Below, in pieces: positions 1 through 8,353 of a stretch of 41,001 nt of DNA. Where the stretch lies: assembly GCA_945867875.1 (NCBI GenBank), contig CAMBJF010000001.1, positions 1 through 41,001 on the forward strand, read 5' to 3'. The number at the start of each line of letters is the position of its first letter. Within the stretch, counting starts at the first letter, position 1. A program made the position numbers and the translations under genes. The stretch comes from an uncultured Ruminococcus sp. (GTDB lineage Bacteria; Bacillota; Clostridia; Oscillospirales; Ruminococcaceae). Under the pieces are notes generated by a model that was not told the origin of the DNA, did no database searches, and was given only the letters and a program-made list of their open reading frames with translations.

Positions 1-51
1 TATATGGATTATGCGAAGATTTTTTGTCTACAGTTTTATTGGTTATTAGTA

Positions 52-1527
52 TTATTCCTTGTTTTCCTGCTTGTACTCGTAGCCATAGCTCTGATAATAG
101 CCGTACTTTTTGCCGTATCTGCCGTATTTTTTCCTGCCGTATGATGACTTCATACCGCCTGTGCAGAAGGACTTGATAAAGCCAAGCTTTCGTCCGTTTG
201 CAAGGCTCACCTTTTCGAGAGCCTCCGCAATATCGGGGTGAGATGTGGCATTTTCCCTGACAACGAAAACGTGACCGCCGATGATGCTGTTCATAAGCTG
301 TGAGTCGGTAACAACGTTGATAGGAGGGGTATCGAGGAGCACATAATCATACTTTGCGGACACATTTTCAAGGAGCTTTGCCATTATCCCCGAGCCGAGA
401 AGCTCCGTGGGGTTTGGGGGGATAGGTCCCGATGCAAGCACATCAAGAGAGGGGCGGACATTCTTGTTTACAGCATCATCAAGGGTGCAGAAGCCGCCGA
501 GGACTGATGAAAGTCCGTTCTGACCGCCAAGCCTAAACGCAGTCTGCACCGTGGGCTTACGCATATCGCAGTCGATAAGCAGAACTCTCTTGCCCATATC
601 CGCAAACGCAATCGCCATATTTGCGCAGGTGGTGGATTTTCCCTCGCCGGGCTCTGCACTTGTAAAGCCGATGATGTTTCCGCCCGATGCGGCAAGGGAG
701 AAGATGAGGTTTGTTCGTGCCGCTCTGTACGCTTCGGCAATGACAAATGGGGTGTTGTCATCGAGAAGATAGCGCTTTGATGCCGGCCTTTTGGCAGATG
801 TGCGCTTTTCGCCCGTCTTTTTGCCGCCGTAGCCATAGCCGTAGCCGCTGCCCGATGCCGCTTCAAAATCCATAATTTCGGCAAAAACGGGAACGTTATA
901 TATCTTGGTCAGGTCATCTCTCGGTGTGACGGTCACGTTCATAATGTCCTTCACAAAAAGGATAACATATGCCGCCGCCGCCCCAAGGAGAACACCTGCC
1001 GCAGCGAATATCATCGGCCTCGGAAATGACGGATTTTCGGGCACTTCGCCATATTCCACCACTTCGATGGAGCCTGATTTTATGACCCTCATAAACTCAT
1101 TCTGCGCAAGCTCAACGAGCACATTCACGATATCTGCGGAAAGCCGGGGGTCTTCATTTGACGCAGTTATCCGCATTACCTCCGTGCTGTTCACAGAGGT
1201 CACGGATATCATATCGCTCAGCTCCTCCTTTGTGTAGGGGAGATCAAGCTCATATATCACCGAATCAAGCATCTTGTTGCTCTGAAAGATTATCTGACAG
1301 GTGTTAACAAGCTTCTGAGCCGCCGTGATGTCGTTTACGTTAAGGGTCTCGGACTTGTTCTGATTATTCTCCACATAAAGCATAGCTGAGGATTCGTATT
1401 TTTTCGGCACGAGGAACTCAGCCGCCGAAAAGCCCGCCGCCCCGCATATCACCGCCGACACGGCAATGGGGAAAAAGTGGTTTTTCAGAACGGAGAATAG
1501 CTGTTTTATATCAATACTGTCTTCCAT
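52..1527 (-). CDS. Wzz/BY-kinase fusion: polysaccharide co-polymerase with cytoplasmic tyrosine autokinase
   Basis: 491 aa. Probably controls chain length and export of capsule or exopolysaccharide by cycles of tyrosine autophosphorylation. Seen: an N-terminal Wzz-type domain with membrane segments at about residues 19-36 and 172-193, and an extracytoplasmic loop between them. The kinase domain has EAYRAARTN (265-273), Walker A AEPGEGKST (291-299), Walker A' VLLIDCDMRKP (315-325) and Walker B VLLDTP (396-401). The tail has a tyrosine cluster (about 463-485) typical of BY-kinases. Adaptor and kinase are fused in one chain, as in Wzc, whereas many Firmicutes split them. A second Tyr/Gly run (about 228-235) lies in the linker before the kinase. 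It starts 19 bp after degV and looks like the last gene of the recD2 operon. Positions 1-51 downstream show no terminator and no further gene. Which polymer it serves cannot be told, as no glycosyltransferases are in the window. Confidence 0.93.
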   Translation of the reverse strand: MEDSIDIKQLFSVLKNHFFPIAVSAVICGAAGFSAAEFLVPKKYESSAMLYVENNQNKSETLNVNDITAAQKLVNTCQIIFQSNKMLDSVIYELDLPYTKEELSDMISVTSVNSTEVMRITASNEDPRLSADIVNVLVELAQNEFMRVIKSGSIEVVEYGEVPENPSFPRPMIFAAAGVLLGAAAAYVILFVKDIMNVTVTPRDDLTKIYNVPVFAEIMDFEAASGSGYGYGYGGKKTGEKRTSAKRPASKRYLLDDNTPFVIAEAYRAARTNLIFSLAASGGNIIGFTSAEPGEGKSTTCANMAIAFADMGKRVLLIDCDMRKPTVQTAFRLGGQNGLSSVLGGFCTLDDAVNKNVRPSLDVLASGPIPPNPTELLGSGIMAKLLENVSAKYDYVLLDTPPINVVTDSQLMNSIIGGHVFVVRENATSHPDIAEALEKVSLANGRKLGFIKSFCTGGMKSSYGRKKYGRYGKKYGYYQSYGYEYKQENKE

Positions 1528-1546
1528 TTATGGGATTTGCTCCTTA

Positions 1547-2416
1547 TTATTTTTTTGCCTTGAATGCTACGGCAACGATGTCAGGACCGCTGTTTGCCGC
1601 AATTGCGCCGCCTACTCTGAATCTGATGTCAACGGGAGGGTAGCCAAGACGCTTTGTAAGCACCTTTGCCAGCTCTTCGGCACGGGCAAGGTCTCTGCCG
1701 CCGATAACGATGTATGGTGAACTCTTTTCAATGCGCTCACAGGTAACATCGGCAAGCTTGGGGATAACATTCTGCTCTCCTCGGGGCTTTGCCACCACCT
1801 TTGTACCCTCGCCCTTGAGGAGAATTACGGGCTTGAGACCGAGAAGCTCGCCGGCAAAGGCTGCCGCAGCACTTATTCTTCCCGATTTTTTTACATATCT
1901 CAGTGTGTATGCCGCAAGATATACCTCGCATACCTCAAACCAGTCAGCAAGATACTTTTCTATCTCATCGGCAGACTTGCCAGCCTCAGCCATTTTCGCA
2001 GCCTCGATAACGGGATAGCCGTATGTTCCCGAATAGCTTGTGGAGTCAAGGACACGAATCCTCAGCTTATCAGCCATATCGGGGTGCTCGGAGAAATAAT
2101 TGTCCCTTGCGGAGCAGGCGTTCTGATATGTGGCAGAGCCGTGGGCGTTTATGGAGATGTAGAAAATATCCTCATAGCCCTCGTCTGCGTATTTCTCAAA
2201 AAGCTCGCCGAACTCAAAGGCTGTGAGCTGGGAGTGAACGGGGAGGTCAGCAGATGCGTCTATCAGGTCATAGTATTCCTCATTGGAAATATCGCCGTCA
2301 CGGAAGCTTTTGTCTCCCACGGTAATGGGAAAGCCCTGCACGTCGATATTGTACTTTTCTGCGTATTCTTTAGTGATGTCGCTGGCGGAATCGGTTATGA
2401 ATTTTATCTTTGACAT
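1547..2416 (-). CDS. DegV family (fatty-acid-binding) protein
   Basis: 289 aa, the usual length for DegV. The family binds one fatty acid between two domains; FakB members present it to the kinase FakA for phosphorylation. Seen: N-terminal KIKFITDSASDI, then SQLTAFEF (about 81-88) and ISINAHGSATYQNA, the conserved strands and loops lining the lipid pocket, and a C-terminal GGRDLARAEELA region. The start has a good ribosome site (GAAAGGAACG). It lies between trmL (27 bp gap) and the tyrosine kinase (19 bp gap). No fakA is nearby, so whether it is a true FakB or an orphan DegV is open. Confidence 0.93.
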   Translation of the reverse strand: MSKIKFITDSASDITKEYAEKYNIDVQGFPITVGDKSFRDGDISNEEYYDLIDASADLPVHSQLTAFEFGELFEKYADEGYEDIFYISINAHGSATYQNACSARDNYFSEHPDMADKLRIRVLDSTSYSGTYGYPVIEAAKMAEAGKSADEIEKYLADWFEVCEVYLAAYTLRYVKKSGRISAAAAFAGELLGLKPVILLKGEGTKVVAKPRGEQNVIPKLADVTCERIEKSSPYIVIGGRDLARAEELAKVLTKRLGYPPVDIRFRVGGAIAANSGPDIVAVAFKAKK

Positions 2417-2443
2417 AATATTTCGTTCCTTTCGGGAATTTTT

Positions 2444-2938
2444 TTACCAGTTGAATTTTGTAAGCTGTCCTTTGGTTTCAAGGTCGGGATAGCCCCATTG
2501 CCTCAGAACTTCATAGGCGGCAATGGCGGCTGAATTTGAGAGATTAAGACTCCTGAGAGTGCTCCTCATAGGTATTCTAACGCATTCATCGGGGTGAGCG
2601 TAAAGCAGCTCTTCGGGAAGTCCTGCGTCCTCTCTGCCGAAAATAAGATAGCAGTTGTCGGGATATTCCGCATCGGAATGTATCTTCCTGCCCTTGGTGG
2701 TGAAAAAGAAGAAGCTGCCGCCCTTGTTTTTCTCCATAAAATCGGCTATGCTCTCATAATAGGTGATGTCAAGCTTGTCCCAGTAGTCAAGCCCCGCACG
2801 CTTCAGCTTTTTGTCATCTATCTGAAATCCAAAGGGCTTTATAAGATGGAGCCGTGCTCCCGTAACAGCGCAGGTTCGGGCTATATTTCCCGTGTTCTGG
2901 GGTATCTGCGGTTCTGCAAGAACGATGTTCAGACGCAT
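2444..2938 (-). CDS. trmL: tRNA (cytidine(34)-2'-O)-methyltransferase, SPOUT family
   Basis: 164 aa. TrmL methylates the ribose 2'-O of the wobble base (C34 or cmnm5U34) of tRNA-Leu isoacceptors using S-adenosylmethionine. Seen: N-terminal NIVLAEPQIPQNTGNIART (motif 1 of the SPOUT fold), the cofactor-knot segment LIFGREDAGLPEELL, and the C-terminal knot IPMRSTLRSLNLSNSAAIA with the conserved Ser-Leu-Asn-Leu-Ser. Length matches the compact single-domain TrmL rather than the larger TrmH or RlmB. It lies 12 bp after the pyridoxal kinase gene in the same operon, and its ribosome site is a GGGGG run eight bases before ATG. Confidence 0.94.
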   Translation of the reverse strand: MRLNIVLAEPQIPQNTGNIARTCAVTGARLHLIKPFGFQIDDKKLKRAGLDYWDKLDITYYESIADFMEKNKGGSFFFFTTKGRKIHSDAEYPDNCYLIFGREDAGLPEELLYAHPDECVRIPMRSTLRSLNLSNSAAIAAYEVLRQWGYPDLETKGQLTKFNW

Positions 2939-2950
2939 ATCATTGCCCCC

Positions 2951-3808
2951 TTAAAGCGACTCATAATCGCATAGGTCGTGCTTTGCCATAAGAAAATCAA
3001 GGCAGCGTTCAAGGAGTATGCCCTCACGTGGATCGGTGCTGTAGCCGTATGTTGTCTTTATGGCAAGCTCCAAAAATGCCGCTGCACGGTTCATTGCAAT
3101 GGGCAGGCTGTCCCCACGGAGCACCGAGCCTGTGAGGACGGAAGCAAAAACATCGCCTGTTCCCGGATATCCCGCATTTACCTGAGTGTAGGGCACCTTC
3201 CAGAACTTGTTGTGCTCACGGTCATAGCCCGCATTGAAGCATTCCCCGCAGACATATGCACTTGTTATGACAACAATTCTCGGGCCAAGCTTGGAAAGTC
3301 TCACAAGAATGCTCTTCATTTCCGTGGCGGAGCGGGGCATAAGAGTGGGGTCCTCCCCGAGAAGTATGGCGGCTTCGGTCATATTCGGGGTTATGATATC
3401 CGCCACCGCCGCAAGCTCGCCCATTCTGCGGCGAAGCTCAGGGTTGCAGGTCTTGTAGGGCTTGCCGTTGTCCGCCATAACGGGGTCTACCACTTTCAGG
3501 GCATCGGGATAGCTTGAAAAAAATTCAAGGCAGTGGTCTATCTGGCTGGTAGATGCGAGAAAGCCGCTGTAGATGCAGTCAAAATCAAGCTTTAGCCGCT
3601 TGTAATGTCCGAGAGCGGGGATAATATAGTCGGTCAGGTCGTGCATTACCACCTCTCCGAAGCCACCCGTGTGGGTGGAGAGGATAGCCGTGGGTACGGG
3701 ACATACCTGTATTCCCATAGCCGAAAGGGTTGGGATTATGACCGACAGTGAACACCGTCCCACGCCCGAAAGGTCGTGAATGGCGGCGACTTTTATGTTG
3801 CTGTTCAA
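2951..3808 (-). CDS. pdxY: Pyridoxal/pyridoxamine kinase, ribokinase superfamily
   Basis: About 285 aa from a TTG start. Phosphorylates pyridoxal or pyridoxamine with ATP in the B6 salvage pathway. Seen: N-terminal VAAIHDLSGVGRCSL, substrate-loop GGFGE, VDPVMADNGK, and the anion-hole and catalytic GTGD (in NAGYPGTGDVFAS). The open frame extends upstream to 3916 into the comF-like gene with no ATG, but an AAAGGTGG ribosome site sits eight bases before the TTG at 3808. That start gives the normal family length of about 285-290 aa and an N-terminus matching homologues. It lies 25 bp after the comF-like gene. Assignment to PdxK rather than PdxY activity is not decided by sequence. Confidence 0.9.
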   Translation of the reverse strand: MNSNIKVAAIHDLSGVGRCSLSVIIPTLSAMGIQVCPVPTAILSTHTGGFGEVVMHDLTDYIIPALGHYKRLKLDFDCIYSGFLASTSQIDHCLEFFSSYPDALKVVDPVMADNGKPYKTCNPELRRRMGELAAVADIITPNMTEAAILLGEDPTLMPRSATEMKSILVRLSKLGPRIVVITSAYVCGECFNAGYDREHNKFWKVPYTQVNAGYPGTGDVFASVLTGSVLRGDSLPIAMNRAAAFLELAIKTTYGYSTDPREGILLERCLDFLMAKHDLCDYESL

Positions 3809-3833
3809 GAAAAAAACCACCTTTGGTATGTTA

Positions 3834-4547
3834 TCAGACTGTAGCTGCCGCAGCGCATATGACGCATTCGGCGCCAAGAGCTGTAAGCAGCTCCGAGCAG
3901 GCGTTAAGGGTAGCACCTGTGGTCAGCACATCGTCTGCAAGCAAAACGGTCATTCCCGAAAGGGGAGTGCCGTGAATATCCGTGTAATAATTTTTGTGAG
4001 CCGCTGTGTGCCTTTCATCTCTGCTAAGATCGTGCTGTGCGGTCTTTGAAAAGCGCCTGCGGATAAGATCAGTCCTGACGGGGATATCAGTGCCTTTAAC
4101 GATAGCCTTTGCAATTTCCTCCGCCTGATTATAGCCCCTCATTCGCTGCTGCTTAGGTGACATCGGAACGGGCACGGTGATATCTATATCATAGAGCACG
4201 CCCATTTCGTCAAGCATATCTCTCAGCGCCCTGCCGAAAATAATGGCAGAGTTCAGATTGTTTTTGAATTTAAGGCTGTAAATGCCGTCCTTGACATTTC
4301 CGGAATAATATGCCGCTGAGGCGCAAAGGGAATAGCTGTGGGGAGCTTTGCAGTCACATTCGGGTCTTACAGGCTTTCCACACCGTCGGCAGATGTATTC
4401 GTCCGCCCACATTATCTCCGAAAAGCACTGCTCACAGCAAAGCCTGTCAAAGCTTATAAATCCGCCGCAGAAGGGGCATCGGTTTGGGAAAAAGAAGTCC
4501 AGCAGGCGGCTTTTGATGCTGCTGTCGCCATGTGTGATGTCATTCAT
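3834..4547 (-). CDS. ComF family protein (phosphoribosyltransferase fold)
   Basis: 237 aa. ComF proteins act in DNA uptake during natural transformation, and in Gram-negatives as GntX/YhgH. Seen: an N-terminal zinc-finger region with CPFCGG and CCEQC and then CRRCGKPVRPECDC (about residues 19-70), and a C-terminal type I PRPP-binding motif LLADDVLTTGATL (about 206-218). The start codon overlaps the recD2 stop (TGATG), so translation is probably coupled. Its place after a RecD2 helicase suggests a DNA-processing role, but no other competence gene is in the window, so competence is not shown. Confidence 0.93.
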   Translation of the reverse strand: MNDITHGDSSIKSRLLDFFFPNRCPFCGGFISFDRLCCEQCFSEIMWADEYICRRCGKPVRPECDCKAPHSYSLCASAAYYSGNVKDGIYSLKFKNNLNSAIIFGRALRDMLDEMGVLYDIDITVPVPMSPKQQRMRGYNQAEEIAKAIVKGTDIPVRTDLIRRRFSKTAQHDLSRDERHTAAHKNYYTDIHGTPLSGMTVLLADDVLTTGATLNACSELLTALGAECVICAAAATV

Positions 4548-6757
4548 CAGCTCATTTCCTGCTCTATCATATTTTTAAGGCAGGTGTAGCGGAGAGTTCT
4601 GCGGTCATTGTTCACCATTTTCTCCACGATTGCCTTTGAACCCACTATTATAAGCATTTTCTTGGCTCTCGTAACGGCGGTGTAAAGCAGGTTTCGGTAA
4701 TACAGCTTGTCAAAGCCCCCCAGCAATGGCAGGATAACGGCTGTAAATTCGCTGCCCTGACTTTTGTGGACGGTTATGGCGTAGGCAAGCTCTATCTGCT
4801 CGGTCATTTCAAGGGAATATTCCGCAATGCGACCCTCAAAATCAATTACCACCGTTCCCTCGGAACGCTTTACCTTGATTATTGTGCCGATATCGCCGTT
4901 GAAAATTCCCGAGCCCTCTTCGCCGTCTTTTTTCCAGATAATGTCATAATTATTCTTGGTCTGCATCACCTTGTCCCCGTCACGGAATGTAAACACTGCT
5001 CCTTTTATCTCCGCAAGCTCTTTCTGTGGCGGATTTATCCTCCGCTGGAGGAGCTTATTCATCTCAACAGAGCCGAGAACGCCCTTTCTTGACGGACACA
5101 GCACCTGTATATCATCGGTGGGGGAAAACCCATATGCATCGGGGAGACGCTGAACGCAGAGGTCTGCCACGGTGAGGGCGGCTTCATCGGGATTTAAGCG
5201 CTGCATAAAGAAAAAGTCGCTGTCCTTGCGGGTAAGGTCGGGCTGTTCGCCGCTTACTATCCTGTGGGCATTGGTGATTATGCAGCTCTGTTGTGCCTGA
5301 CGGAAAATTTCATTGAGCGCCACAACGGTGAGCCTGCCGCTGTCGATCATATCCTTGAGGATATTTCCAGCACCCACAGAGGGGAGCTGGTCGCTGTCGC
5401 CTACCATAATAAGGCGGCAGGAGAGCTTTAATGCACGGAGAAGTGACTCAAACAGCAGGGTGTCCACCATTGACATCTCATCTATTATCATAACGTCGCA
5501 GGAAACAGGGTCACGTTCATTGTGCTTGAATTTGAGCTGACCCGAATTGTCGTACATCACTTCAAGGAGACGGTGAATGGTCTTTGCGGGATAGCCCGTA
5601 AGGTCGGATATCCGCTTGGCGGCACGTCCCGTAGGAGCGGTTATCATTACCTTCATACCCCGCTGCTCATAAAGTGAGATTATGGCTTTAAGGGTGGTGG
5701 TCTTACCTGTTCCGGGGCCGCCTGTCAGTATAAGAAAGCCCTTTGACAGAGCAAGGGAAATTGCCTCTCTCTGCTTCTCGGCATAGGTTATTATCTTGGT
5801 CTTTTCTTCGATATCTATAAGCTTTGTGTAATCCGTTCCTGTGTCCTTGAAGCAGTCGTTCATAACGGAAAGACGGGAGCTTATGTACTGCTCGGCACGG
5901 AAAAAGTCTTCAAGGAAAACAAAATCCCTGCCGCCCTTGTTATAGATGCATATGTCGTTGTCACTGATGGCTGAGGAAAGGTTGTCGTCGATTATCTCCT
6001 CGCCCACGGAAAGCAGCTTTATCGCCGCCTCTTTCAGCCTGTCAAGGGGGAGACAGGTGTGACCATTGTAGGAGTTGTGCATAAGAATGTATATGATGCC
6101 AGCCTTGACACGCCCCTCGCTTTCGGGAGGTATCTCCAGCTTCTGCGCCATTTCCTCGGCTTTACTGAAATCAAGCTCTATCCCCGCTCCGCAGAGCACA
6201 TAGGGGTTCGCCTTTATCATTTCCACCGCAAACTGACCCCACCGTTTCCACGCAGCCACAGCCTTTGAGGGGGATATGCCGTAGCCTGTGAGGAATATCA
6301 TCAGTGAGCGGACGCCCGAAATGCGTCTGAATTCCTGTGCGATCTCCTCCGCCTTGCTCTGTGAAACACCCTTGACCTCGGTGAGTCTGTCAGGGTCACT
6401 TTCGATGACTTCAAGGGTCTTGTCACCGAAATGCTCCACCATACGTCCCGCAAGGGTTGGACCTATGCCTTTGATAACGCCTGAGGAAAGGTATTTGAGG
6501 ATAGCGGCTTCCGTAACGGGCATTTTCCGCTCGCAGGTCTCCGCACGGAACTGTGCGCCGAATTTCGGGTGATTTACATACCGTCCCGTGAGCCGCAGCT
6601 CCTCGCCCTCCTCAATAGTGCCCAGCTCGCCCACAACGGTGACATAATCGCTGCCCGTGTCAAGGTCAAGGACAATGTAGCCGTTCTGCTCGTTGCAGAA
6701 AAGTATGTCCTCGGCAGTGCCCTCTATATGGATAAGCTCGGTCTCATTCTTTTGCAT
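4547..6757 (-). CDS. recD2: ATP-dependent DNA helicase RecD2 (SF1B, 5'-3')
   Basis: 736 aa from ATG 6757. RecD2 unwinds DNA 5' to 3' and works in repair and fork processing without RecBC. Seen: an N-terminal OB-like domain, tandem helix-hairpin-helix elements (IKGIGPTLAGRM, LTEVKGVSQSKAEEI, about residues 95-142), Walker A GGPGTGKT (346-353), Walker B DEMS (426-429), motif III GDSDQLPSVGAGN and motif VI TVHKSQGSEF with VTRA. The frame is open to ATG 6817, but that codon lies on the -35 box of a strong promoter, so it cannot be on the transcript. ATG 6757 has GGGGAAAAGGG just upstream. First gene of the six-gene operon running to position 52. Confidence 0.95.
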   Translation of the reverse strand: MQKNETELIHIEGTAEDILFCNEQNGYIVLDLDTGSDYVTVVGELGTIEEGEELRLTGRYVNHPKFGAQFRAETCERKMPVTEAAILKYLSSGVIKGIGPTLAGRMVEHFGDKTLEVIESDPDRLTEVKGVSQSKAEEIAQEFRRISGVRSLMIFLTGYGISPSKAVAAWKRWGQFAVEMIKANPYVLCGAGIELDFSKAEEMAQKLEIPPESEGRVKAGIIYILMHNSYNGHTCLPLDRLKEAAIKLLSVGEEIIDDNLSSAISDNDICIYNKGGRDFVFLEDFFRAEQYISSRLSVMNDCFKDTGTDYTKLIDIEEKTKIITYAEKQREAISLALSKGFLILTGGPGTGKTTTLKAIISLYEQRGMKVMITAPTGRAAKRISDLTGYPAKTIHRLLEVMYDNSGQLKFKHNERDPVSCDVMIIDEMSMVDTLLFESLLRALKLSCRLIMVGDSDQLPSVGAGNILKDMIDSGRLTVVALNEIFRQAQQSCIITNAHRIVSGEQPDLTRKDSDFFFMQRLNPDEAALTVADLCVQRLPDAYGFSPTDDIQVLCPSRKGVLGSVEMNKLLQRRINPPQKELAEIKGAVFTFRDGDKVMQTKNNYDIIWKKDGEEGSGIFNGDIGTIIKVKRSEGTVVIDFEGRIAEYSLEMTEQIELAYAITVHKSQGSEFTAVILPLLGGFDKLYYRNLLYTAVTRAKKMLIIVGSKAIVEKMVNNDRRTLRYTCLKNMIEQEMS

Positions 6758-6788
6758 AGCCCTTTTCCCCACTAAAAAACTTCTCTTT

Positions 6789-6817
6789 ATTATACCATAA
6801 TTCCAGTTTGATTGCAA
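6789..6817 (-). promoter_or_regulatory. Vegetative promoter of the recD2 operon
   Basis: Read on the minus strand: -35 TTGCAA (6812-6817), 17 bp spacer, -10 TATAAT (6789-6794). Transcription should begin near 6782, about 25 bp before the recD2 ATG at 6757. It is arranged divergently with the cca promoter, with about 33 bp between the two -35 boxes. Confidence 0.85.
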
Positions 6818-6850
6818 CCGTTTTCTGATTTATTTTTCTTGCTTTCCGCC

Positions 6851-6879
6851 TTGCAATTTCATAAGCTTTGTGATATAAT
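6851..6879 (+). promoter_or_regulatory. Vegetative promoter of cca, extended -10
   Basis: -35 TTGCAA (6851-6856), 17 bp spacer, -10 TATAAT (6874-6879) preceded by TGA, an extended -10. The same hexamers and spacing as the divergent recD2 promoter. Leader of about 40 bases to the cca TTG start. Confidence 0.85.
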
Positions 6880-6924
6880 ATAAATTAGGTAAATTTTCGC
6901 TATAGAATTGGATGTGAGCATACC

Positions 6925-8280
6925 TTGGATATCAGTATTCCCATTAATGTGAAAGAAGTCCTTGACCGTCTTGAGCGTGGCGGCTTTGAGGCTTATATAG
7001 TAGGCGGCTGCGTCCGTGACAGTATCCTCGGAAAGAAGCCGAAGGATTATGATATCACCACAAATGCGCTCCCTGACGAGATAATCGCCTGTATGGACGG
7101 AATGAAGGTCATCGAAACGGGCATTAAGCACGGCACGGTCACTGTTATCAGCAGCGGAGAGGCAGTGGAGGTCACCACCTACCGCATTGACGGCAAATAC
7201 ACCGACCACCGCCGCCCCGACTCGGTAAAATTCTCCGACTCCCTCGAAAAAGACCTTTCCCGCAGGGATTTCACCGTGAATGCAATGGCATATTCCGATA
7301 AGACGGGCATTATTGATATTTTCGGCGGTCAGCAGGACCTTTTCAGCGGCAGGATAAGATGTGTTGGCGAGCCTGCGGTGAGGTTTGAGGAGGACGCTCT
7401 CAGGATATTCAGAGCACTCCGCTTTGCATCGGCGCTTGGCTTCCGCATAGACCCCCTTACCGCTTCGGCGATACACGAGAAAAAGCAGCTCCTTAAAGAG
7501 ATCGCCTCCGAAAGGATAATGAACGAGCTTACGGACTTCGTTATGGGTACAGCCCCCTGCGACCTGATGATAGAATTTGACGATGTTTTCTGCACTATAA
7601 TCCCCGAGTTTGCAAAGTGCGTGGGCTTTGACCAGAAGAGCAGATATCACGTTTACGATGTATGGGAGCACACCGCCCACGCCGTTGAGAACTCAAAGGC
7701 TGACAAGGAAGTAAGGCTTGCGCTGTTTTTCCACGACATTGAAAAGCCCACCTGCTGCCGCATCGATGAGGAGGGTCACGGACATTTCCCGGGACACGAA
7801 AAGCGCAGTGCGGAGACCGCCGAGAGGATCATGCGCCGCCTTAAATTTGACGGCGACACCATAAAAAACACCTGCGAACTCATAAAATACCACTACATCA
7901 CCCCCGTTGATGACAAGCGTGTTGTAAAGCACCTTATCTCCGTTATGGGGCTTGGAATGTTTGATAAGCTTGCGGAGGTGATGAAGGGCGACAGCCGTGC
8001 AAAGCAGAGCTTCTGCCTTGAAAGAGTTAACACCCTTGACGCTATGAAGTACCTTGCTCACGAGATAATCGAAAATGGCGAATGCTGCACTCTCCACGGT
8101 CTGGCCATAAAGGGCAGCGACCTTGAGGACATCGGCTTTGAGGGCAGACAGATAGGCGAAGCCCTTGACCAGCTCCTTGTAATGGTCATTGATGAAAAGC
8201 TGCCCAATGAAAGAAGCGCGCTCATTGATGCCGCAAGGGATTTCGGCAGCAGCGGCCGCAAAAGGGTATTCGAGCTGTAA
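6925..8280 (+). CDS. cca: CCA-adding tRNA nucleotidyltransferase with HD domain
   Basis: 451 aa from a TTG start. Adds or repairs the 3' CCA end of tRNAs from CTP and ATP. Seen: nucleotidyltransferase head with GGCVRD (27-32) and DYD metal-binding aspartates (41-43), RRDFTVNAMA (113-122), the nucleotide-selecting EEDALRIFRALRFA (155-168), and a C-terminal HD phosphohydrolase-like domain (HVYDVWEHT 242-250, FFHD 268-271). This is a class II enzyme of the poly(A) polymerase superfamily. Some Clostridia split the activity between A- and CC-adding enzymes; whether this one does both is not decided. It is transcribed alone, divergent from recD2, and is followed by the convergent nrdR terminator. 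Confidence 0.95.
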   Translation: MDISIPINVKEVLDRLERGGFEAYIVGGCVRDSILGKKPKDYDITTNALPDEIIACMDGMKVIETGIKHGTVTVISSGEAVEVTTYRIDGKYTDHRRPDSVKFSDSLEKDLSRRDFTVNAMAYSDKTGIIDIFGGQQDLFSGRIRCVGEPAVRFEEDALRIFRALRFASALGFRIDPLTASAIHEKKQLLKEIASERIMNELTDFVMGTAPCDLMIEFDDVFCTIIPEFAKCVGFDQKSRYHVYDVWEHTAHAVENSKADKEVRLALFFHDIEKPTCCRIDEEGHGHFPGHEKRSAETAERIMRRLKFDGDTIKNTCELIKYHYITPVDDKRVVKHLISVMGLGMFDKLAEVMKGDSRAKQSFCLERVNTLDAMKYLAHEIIENGECCTLHGLAIKGSDLEDIGFEGRQIGEALDQLLVMVIDEKLPNERSALIDAARDFGSSGRKRVFEL

Positions 8281-8305
8281 ATATTTTCCCGAAAACTGAA
8301 TATAA

Positions 8306-8340
8306 TAAAAAAGCAGGAGCGGAAAATTTTCCGTTCCTGC
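8306..8340 (-). terminator. Rho-independent terminator of nrdR
   Basis: Read on the minus strand: a stem GCAGGAACGGAAAA / TTTTCCGCTCCTGC (8313-8340, one G-U pair) followed by six T (8307-8312). It begins 13 bp after the nrdR stop and also lies just beyond the end of cca on the other strand. Confidence 0.85.
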
Positions 8341-8353
8341 ATATCGTAAAAAA

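Noticed and set aside
6757..6817. Longer recD2 start at 6817
   Set aside because: The codon overlaps the -35 box of the operon promoter, so it would not be on the transcript.
6859..7680. 273-codon antisense frame over cca
   Set aside because: It covers the cca catalytic domain and the cca promoter on the other strand; a shadow.
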